Below are positions 58,142-63,437 of a stretch of 63,437 nucleotides of DNA, piece after piece. The translations under genes and the position numbers were made by a program. Origin of the DNA: Chlamydiota bacterium (lineage in GTDB: Bacteria > Chlamydiota > Chlamydiia > Chlamydiales > FEN-1388); the NCBI GenBank assembly GCA_013287775.1, contig JABDDE010000005.1, positions 1 to 63,437 on the forward strand. Direction: 5' to 3'. Each line of letters starts with the position of its first letter. The stretch's first letter is position 1. The notes under the pieces are model-generated. The model saw only the letters and a program-made list of their open reading frames with translations, was not told where the DNA came from and did not search any database.

Positions 58142-59326
58142 ATGACGCTCTATTCATATAAAGGCTTTACCCAAGAGGGAAAAAGGATCCAGGGTACCAT
58201 TGAAGCAGGCTCTGATTATGAAGCCAAGGGGAAAATTCGTGAGCTGCAGATTATTCTCTCGGAGCTACGCGAGCAGCATGCCAAGAGCATAAAATCGCTT
58301 GCCTCCGATGTCTTGATTATCTTGACTTCACAGCTCTCACAGCTCCTTGGGGCAAAAATTCCACTCTATGAAAGTCTGCTCGCACTTGAAGAGCAATATC
58401 GCAACACCCCTCCCCATTTTATCATTTTATCGGTAACGGAGCGCATTAAATCAGGCTCTTCATTTAGTAAAGCCCTCGAAGACTTCCCCGACAGCTTTCC
58501 ACCTCTCTATAGAGCCCTTGTGACGGCGGGTGAAGCCGTGGGCAATCTCGAGCTTTCTCTGAAGCGACTTACCTCACTCCTTACCTACCAACAGAAGATG
58601 AAAAAGCAACTTCTGTCCGCTCTCACCTACCCAATCTTTCTTGTGGTCCTGCTCTTTGTTGCCATTGGCGTACTTGTAGGCTTTGTAATCCCCTCGATTG
58701 AAGCACTCTTTGAAGATAAAACTCTACCCTGGTTTACGTCTGTAGTATTTGCCGCAAGTAAGATGCTACGTGCATACTGGCCCTTTATTGTTGCTACTTT
58801 TCTAGGCCTCACTTTCTTTTGCGTTTTTTATCTCAGGCAGCCCCACATCAAAAAGCGCATTCAATATGGGCTGCTCAAGTTGCCTGTCATGAAGCGCTAT
58901 ATCATTCATGCCTCCCTTGCTCGCTTTGGACGCACGCTCTCATCGCTTTTGGAAGGCGGATTGCCGCTTACAAACTCGCTTGCCTTTGCGACAGAGTCCC
59001 TCCATAATGCCCGCCTTGAAGATATTATGAAGCGAGTCTCTGATAAGGTCATCGAAGGAAAAACCATTAGCTACGAGCTCAGCCAATATAAAGAAATTCC
59101 CTTTCTTTTTTCTCGTATGATGAAAATTGGTGAAGAGTCAGGACAGCTTGCCCCCTTGCTCAACCAAGTGGCTGCTATGTACGAAGAAGAGACTGAGCGG
59201 GCTTTAAACCGCCTCGTCACCCTCTCTCAGCCCGTTTTACTCATCATTATGGGCGGTGCAATTGGGACAGTCATACTCTCGATCTTGCTCCCAATGAGTG
59301 ATATTGGAAATGTTATGCAGCTATAG
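58142..59326 (+). CDS. gspF: type II secretion inner-membrane protein
   Basis: The 394-residue platform protein starts at 58142 (MTLYSYKGFTQEGKR...). It has the two GspF repeats, each with the pattern seen in LSQLLGAKIPLYESLLAL and LSSLLEGGLPLTNSLAFA, and membrane helices at about 160-185, 215-235 and 365-390. It anchors GspE and the pseudopilus. The usual next gene in Chlamydia, a GspG-like pseudopilin, is not found; instead unrecognised paralogues follow. The C-terminal residues NVMQL are encoded by the hairpin at 59312. Confidence 0.93.
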   Translation: MTLYSYKGFTQEGKRIQGTIEAGSDYEAKGKIRELQIILSELREQHAKSIKSLASDVLIILTSQLSQLLGAKIPLYESLLALEEQYRNTPPHFIILSVTERIKSGSSFSKALEDFPDSFPPLYRALVTAGEAVGNLELSLKRLTSLLTYQQKMKKQLLSALTYPIFLVVLLFVAIGVLVGFVIPSIEALFEDKTLPWFTSVVFAASKMLRAYWPFIVATFLGLTFFCVFYLRQPHIKKRIQYGLLKLPVMKRYIIHASLARFGRTLSSLLEGGLPLTNSLAFATESLHNARLEDIMKRVSDKVIEGKTISYELSQYKEIPFLFSRMMKIGEESGQLAPLLNQVAAMYEEETERALNRLVTLSQPVLLIIMGGAIGTVILSILLPMSDIGNVMQL

Positions 59327-59360
59327 CATTGATCTACGATCAATGCTATAGCTGCATAAC
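59312..59360 (+). terminator. 23-bp hairpin over the gspF stop
   Basis: GTTATGCAGCTATAGCATTG and its perfect complement around the loop. The stop TAG lies in the left arm. Confidence 0.8.
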
Positions 59361-59504
59361 AATTGTGAAATAATGCGCTAGACTATTTATCTCTATTCAT
59401 GATATACTGTAAGTTTAAATAAAAAAACAATTGCAATTATACCAAAAAAATCTTTAAATAAAGATAGGTATTTGCTATAAAATATTTAATTAACATAAGG
59501 TTCT

Positions 59505-60461
59505 ATGAATAATATAATACCCAACGCTGAGACATATCAAACACGGATCTTGGCGATTTTAAATCAGGGGAATCTTCCTACCAATGCGCAAGATGAGCGC
59601 ATCGAAGCTATTGTCACAGAAATATTTAATAATTTAGGTCATTCCAATGAAGTTCGCACAGCCGTGAGTAACCTCATTAATGCGCCTCTAGCGAGAGTAT
59701 CAAGAATAGTAGATAGTGCAGCGCTGACATCTCAAATGGGAGCATTGACATTCACAATAGGTACAAGAACTGAACAGAAGAGCGAGCAGAAAACAGAGCA
59801 AGAAAGCCACCGCGCATCTGTTAAGACTTCTTCTATGAAGACCAGAGAAAAGCGTGAGACTGAAGCATACACAATCAGACATGCAGCGCGCGAACAAGAC
59901 ATCCAGAGACGACGAATCGTAGATGGATTAATACGGTATTTCCAACTACCAGCTGATTTCCGTTGGAGAGTCGATGTGTGGTATGACTTTACAAAGATGT
60001 CTGAAGCGGAACAAGCCCAAATACGACAGGCCGTCGCGAGCGATCCCAGGTGTACTGACAGTATCCAGACAGAATTAAATAATTTCCTGGCTGAAGTAAA
60101 TACCTGCCGAAGCACCGTTGATAGATTAGCAGCAGCGTCAAATAATCTCCGTCAGTTTTGTGAAGCTGCCAACGGATTAACAGGTCGTCAAATCTACTTT
60201 GCTGCTTTTAGTCGCTCTAGATTTCCTGCAGGATATTCTCTCATTCCTTCTTACATGGACTCCTTAAGAATGGCCCTCAATAGCGAACCTCAATATATTC
60301 CAGATAACCTTGAAACTACCTTAAACAACTTGTCTTATAGATGCCCACCAGAAGTACGATCGATGATGATTGCTGTTTTAAAAAACCAATTTAGCAATAA
60401 CGTTGCAGCTTTGAATGCACTCAATGCCGCTGCGAACGACTTGCCAGCCCCGTCACTATGA
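59505..60461 (+). CDS. tandem paralogue 1 of an unrecognised family, 318 residues
   Basis: Family layout: a helical N-terminus (about 1-85, MNNIIPNAETYQTRILAIL), a charged linker with TEQKSEQKTEQESHR (about 90-104) followed by a basic stretch (KTREKRE), and a helical C-terminal domain (about 120-318) with TCRSTVDRLAAASNNLRQFC and a final NDLPAPSL. No signal peptide or membrane helix. It has an AGG site before the ATG. The promoter region (about 140 bases) and the first 130 residues are almost the same as in paralogue 2, while the C-terminal domain matches paralogue 3. I infer secreted, host-directed proteins; nothing in the sequence proves it. Confidence 0.8.
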   Translation: MNNIIPNAETYQTRILAILNQGNLPTNAQDERIEAIVTEIFNNLGHSNEVRTAVSNLINAPLARVSRIVDSAALTSQMGALTFTIGTRTEQKSEQKTEQESHRASVKTSSMKTREKRETEAYTIRHAAREQDIQRRRIVDGLIRYFQLPADFRWRVDVWYDFTKMSEAEQAQIRQAVASDPRCTDSIQTELNNFLAEVNTCRSTVDRLAAASNNLRQFCEAANGLTGRQIYFAAFSRSRFPAGYSLIPSYMDSLRMALNSEPQYIPDNLETTLNNLSYRCPPEVRSMMIAVLKNQFSNNVAALNALNAAANDLPAPSL

Positions 60462-60478
60462 TAGTAGCGAGGAAACTA

Positions 60479-60510
60479 TGAGCGCAAAATCCAGTTGGAT
60501 TTTGTGCTCA
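60479..60510 (+). terminator. hairpin after paralogue 1
   Basis: TGAGCGCAAAATCC-AGTT-GGATTTTGTGCTCA. The same structure follows paralogue 3 (62780-62811), and about 70 further bases downstream are shared as well. Confidence 0.8.
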
Positions 60511-60685
60511 TTGGTAGCCATACAGTGAATCCGGATAAAATATCTGTGAAATAATGCGCTAGACTATTTATCTCTATTTATGATACACTGTAAGTTTAAA
60601 TAACAAATAATTGCAATTATATCAAAAAAAATCTTTAAATAAAGATAGGTATTTACAATAAAATATTTAATTAACATGAGGCTCT

Positions 60686-61681
60686 ATGAATAATATAATA
60701 CCCAGCGCTGAGACATATCAAACACGGATCTTGGCGATTTTAAATCAGGAAAATCTTCCTACCAATGCGCAAGATGAGCGCATTGAAGCTATTGTCACAG
60801 AAATATTTAATAATTTAGGTCATTCCAATGAAGTTCGCACAGCCGTGAGCAACCTCATACTGCCCAATCCAAATGAGGCCCCTCTATCGCGCAGAGAGAG
60901 AGTGGCAAGAATAGTAGAGAATGCGGCACTGGCGTCTCAAATGGGAGCACCGACATTCACAATAGGCACAAGAACTGAACAGAAGAGCGAGCAGAAAACA
61001 GAGCAAGAAAGCCATCGCTCATCTGTTAAGACTTATTCTATGAAGACCAGAGAAAAACGCGAGAAAGTAGCAGAAGCATTTCGACAAGCAGCGCGCGAGC
61101 AACAAATCACCCGGGATCGCGTTATACACGCAATAAGGAACTATTACTTATCCCCAGCGAGCGAATTTGCACTACGAACGGCTATCTCAGTATATACATC
61201 TTTGATATCATCACGAGAACAAGATCGCGTAATAGAGATAATTCGCACCTCTCCTCAATATTCTCAAGTGGCAGCGTCACTCGATAACTTTTTAGATATA
61301 GTGAGTTCTTGTCACAGAGCGGTTACTAGCCTAGGACAACTGGTAGATAATCCTCAGACATTTTGTGAAGCAGCTAGCAGATTAACACCTGCCCAAATAT
61401 CCTTTGTTTTAGGGCATCATGAATTCCCAAACGGTTATAATCTCATCGGGCATGACATTGCTGCATTTAGATGCAGTCTTGAAACAGATTATATTTCTTT
61501 GAATATGGATAGAACCTTAGATCAAATACTCAATCGTGCATCTGGTTATCCTAAAGCTATATTATTCATAATTATCGATATTTTAAGAACTGAAGTGCGT
61601 AACTCCCAGCCTTCCAATAACACTGACGCTGCTTTAGAAGCACTTAATACAATCGAAGACCGAGTCAGGGAGCGCCCCTAA
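60686..61681 (+). CDS. tandem paralogue 2 of an unrecognised family, 331 residues
   Basis: Begins MNNIIPSAETYQTRI with the same linker (TEQKSEQKTEQESHR). From about residue 135 it departs from paralogue 1: the C-terminal domain keeps the pattern (SCHRAVTSLGQLVDNPQTFC; HEFPNGYNLIGHDIAAFRC) but at low identity and lacks the NDLPAPSL end. It carries a 13-residue insertion (NPNEAPLSRRERV region) near 72. Paralogue 3 starts 28 bases after its stop with GGAG before its ATG, so these two are probably cotranscribed. Confidence 0.8.
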   Translation: MNNIIPSAETYQTRILAILNQENLPTNAQDERIEAIVTEIFNNLGHSNEVRTAVSNLILPNPNEAPLSRRERVARIVENAALASQMGAPTFTIGTRTEQKSEQKTEQESHRSSVKTYSMKTREKREKVAEAFRQAAREQQITRDRVIHAIRNYYLSPASEFALRTAISVYTSLISSREQDRVIEIIRTSPQYSQVAASLDNFLDIVSSCHRAVTSLGQLVDNPQTFCEAASRLTPAQISFVLGHHEFPNGYNLIGHDIAAFRCSLETDYISLNMDRTLDQILNRASGYPKAILFIIIDILRTEVRNSQPSNNTDAALEALNTIEDRVRERP

Positions 61682-61709
61682 TTCCCGTCGGAAATAATAA
61701 GGAGTTTAT

Positions 61710-62762
61710 ATGAATAACATAACACCAAGTATACCGAATCCTCAAGCCCAGCAAGTTCAAAATATCGCGGGAATTTTACAGTCAAATAGTTCTGAAAACG
61801 AACAAGATGTAGGTATTGAAACTATTGCCACGCAAATGTTAGCAGGAAATTACGCTTCTGACAATGTTTCGGAGGTGAAAAGCCGTATACTATCTAACTT
61901 AAACAATGTAAGTCCAGTTCTAAGCGCGAGAATATCGAGAATAGTAGATGCTGCAGCACTTGCATTACAGTTCCAAGGATTCAACTTCCAGGGAGAATTG
62001 ACATTCGACCCGGGTATAAGAACTGCGCCAATAACAGTACCCATGCAAACCACAACACAGGCCACAGAACAGAAAAGGGAAAGAAAAACAGAGAAAACCC
62101 ATCGTCAATCGATAAAGGGGTCATCGCAGGGCCAGAGCACTGTCCAGAAAACAACTACAATCAGTCCACATACCGCCGCATATGCGCGACAAATCGAGAG
62201 ACAGCAGATTGCAGATCGCCTAATGCGCTATTTAGTATTATCATCTGAATACAGGTCCAGAGTTTCTGGTCCTTGGCAATCTTTTATTAACATGTCACCC
62301 ACAGAAATAAATCTAATACGCAGCGCTCTACGGAACCATCCTGAATACAATAGTAATATCGAAAACGCGTTCGAGACTTTCATGTCCGCCATAGACACCT
62401 GCCGTCACGCAGTTGATAGATTGGCAGCAAAGTCAAATAATCTTCGTCAATTCTGTCAAGCTGTTAGTGACAGGGAATTAACGCAGCAGCAGAACTTCTT
62501 TATTCAAGATAGTCACTCAAGATTTCCTCCAGGATACAATAGAATTCCTCTGGACATGGCCACCTTGAGAATTGCACTTCGAAGAGACCCTTCCTATATT
62601 ACTTCGGCTCTTGAGATAGCTTTAGAGGGCATGTCTTATAGATGCTCACAAGAAATACGATCAATGATGATTGCTGTTTTAAAAACCGAATTTAGCGGTA
62701 ACATTGCAGCTTTGAATGCACTCAATGATGCTGCGAACAACTTACCAGCCCCGTCACTATGA
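61710..62762 (+). CDS. tandem paralogue 3 of an unrecognised family, 350 residues
   Basis: The longest member. The N-terminus (MNNITPSIPNPQAQQVQNI) is only distantly like the others and the linker is TEQKRERKTEKTHRQS. The C-terminal domain closely follows paralogue 1 (TCRHAVDRLAAKSNNLRQFC, then EIRSMMIAVLKTEFSGN and NNLPAPSL). It ends with the same hairpin and downstream sequence as paralogue 1. AAGGAG lies eight bases before the ATG. Function unknown. Confidence 0.8.
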   Translation: MNNITPSIPNPQAQQVQNIAGILQSNSSENEQDVGIETIATQMLAGNYASDNVSEVKSRILSNLNNVSPVLSARISRIVDAAALALQFQGFNFQGELTFDPGIRTAPITVPMQTTTQATEQKRERKTEKTHRQSIKGSSQGQSTVQKTTTISPHTAAYARQIERQQIADRLMRYLVLSSEYRSRVSGPWQSFINMSPTEINLIRSALRNHPEYNSNIENAFETFMSAIDTCRHAVDRLAAKSNNLRQFCQAVSDRELTQQQNFFIQDSHSRFPPGYNRIPLDMATLRIALRRDPSYITSALEIALEGMSYRCSQEIRSMMIAVLKTEFSGNIAALNALNDAANNLPAPSL

Positions 62763-62779
62763 TAATAGCGAGGAAACTA

Positions 62780-62811
62780 TGAGCGCAAAATTCAGCTGAG
62801 TTTTATGCTCA
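62780..62811 (+). terminator. hairpin after paralogue 3
   Basis: TGAGCGCAAAATTC-AGCT-GAGTTTTATGCTCA; compared with 60479-60510 the stem has changed on both sides, keeping most pairs. Confidence 0.75.
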
Positions 62812-63029
62812 TTGGTAGCCATACAGTGAATCTGGATAAAATATCTGTTCTTGTTTATTTCCAAATATGTTATAATTTATTTATGAATAAATCTTATTTT
62901 TATATGCAGATTAAAAACAAAGATAGATTTTAGTGTTTCAAAAAATGACTTTCCAGCTGCTTGGCAAATACTTAACCAGGTTGAGCAAAGATTGAATGCA
63001 TAAGAGGGCATAAATGAAGGAGGCATACA

Positions 63030-63437
63030 ATGAGTAGTATAAGTATAATATCGGCGAATGAGGCGGCCATTGAAAATCTTACACTCCTCGCAGCAGGACT
63101 CAGCTTAGAACCATCGCTATTTGCAATACCACCAACAGAACAAAAAACTGAACAAAAGAGAGAGCGTCTTACCACAACTACAAACCTCACATCGACAACA
63201 AGTAGGGAGAGACGTATAAAAGAGGCACACACCAAAAGGCAGGAGTTACGTAGTGAAGATCTCCAAATACACCGTTTGATGCAATATTTACAACTTAGCA
63301 GTCTTCCGAATCAAAATATCTCGCCTCAGATATGCTGTAGCCAGTTGGAGGAGTTTATGATACTACCAATAGCAGCAAGACAACGCATACAACAAGCTAT
63401 CCTAAACAGTCCTCAGTACAATCCAGAGATCGCACAG
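63030..63437 (+). CDS. tandem paralogue 4, cut by the window end (first 136 codons)
   Basis: An open frame from the ATG at 63030, with a strong GAAGGAGG seven bases upstream, runs without stop to the last base. It begins MSSISIISANEAAIENLTLL, has the family linker in short form (TEQKTEQKRERL, about 37-48), a basic segment (TSRERRIKEAHTKRQELR) and then the start of the C-terminal domain (QIHRLMQYLQLSS; NSPQYNPEIAQ corresponds to TSPQYSQ in paralogue 2). The N-terminal domain of some 85 residues is reduced to about 35. The rest lies outside the window. Confidence 0.8.
   Translation, partial: MSSISIISANEAAIENLTLLAAGLSLEPSLFAIPPTEQKTEQKRERLTTTTNLTSTTSRERRIKEAHTKRQELRSEDLQIHRLMQYLQLSSLPNQNISPQICCSQLEEFMILPIAARQRIQQAILNSPQYNPEIAQ

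Noticed and set aside
62882..63005. Small gene or gene remnant before paralogue 4
   Set aside because: A 16-codon ATG frame and a longer startless frame ending QVEQRLNA exist, but neither has a ribosome site or a clear match to the paralogues.

Overview
The window reads as chromosomal DNA of an environmental (non-Chlamydiaceae) member of the Chlamydiota. The grounds are gene content and order recalled from Chlamydia: a shikimate set with shikimate kinase and a fused 3-dehydroquinase/shikimate dehydrogenase, an over-long signal peptidase I, an isoleucyl-tRNA synthetase with a KMSKR motif, tolB-pal-LysM protein, and a type II secretion block preceded by an acidic-tailed membrane protein. No database search was possible, so genus and species are left open.

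Layout. 0.4-3.4 kb: two 61-residue membrane proteins and a metal ABC transporter (binding protein, ATPase, permease). 3.5-10.6 kb: tRNA-Ser, sufE, nicotinamidase and nicotinate phosphoribosyltransferase (NAD salvage), interleaved with a duplicated Ser-rich protein gene and an unrecognised 438-residue protein. 11.3-14.1 kb: aroA-aroK-aroC. 14.2-16.6 kb: a Pro-rich protein divergent from an unusual Ser/Thr kinase, both effector-like. 17.5-25.4 kb: mutS, a frameshifted exported caspase-like protease with an exported partner, and aroB-aroDE. 25.4-33.3 kb: an exported protein, lepB, a metallophosphoesterase, speE with a signal peptide, and ileS. 33.3-35.6 kb: a repeat island around an IS200-like/RAYT-type transposase and an IS110 remnant. 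35.7-42.5 kb: brnQ with a leader-peptide attenuator, glgC, an unknown protein, rsmB and a major-facilitator transporter. 42.5-46.7 kb: tolB, pal, LysM protein, murI and an unknown small gene. 46.8-51.5 kb: obgE, rpmA, rplU, tRNA-Phe, an AAA/DUF4143 ATPase and mutY. 51.7-59.3 kb: membrane proteins and gspD-gspE-gspF. 59.5 kb to the end: four tandem paralogues of an unrecognised family, the last cut by the window edge.

Two things stand out beyond the gene list. First, the intergenic DNA is packed with at least five families of palindromic repeats, many sitting exactly on gene ends so that they supply stop codons and C-terminal tails; a HUH transposase lies between inverted copies of one family. 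Second, several genes depart from their usual form: brnQ carries what looks like classical ribosome-mediated attenuation, speE looks exported, the caspase-like gene is split by one base, and the kinase places its only candidate catalytic lysine in the glycine loop.
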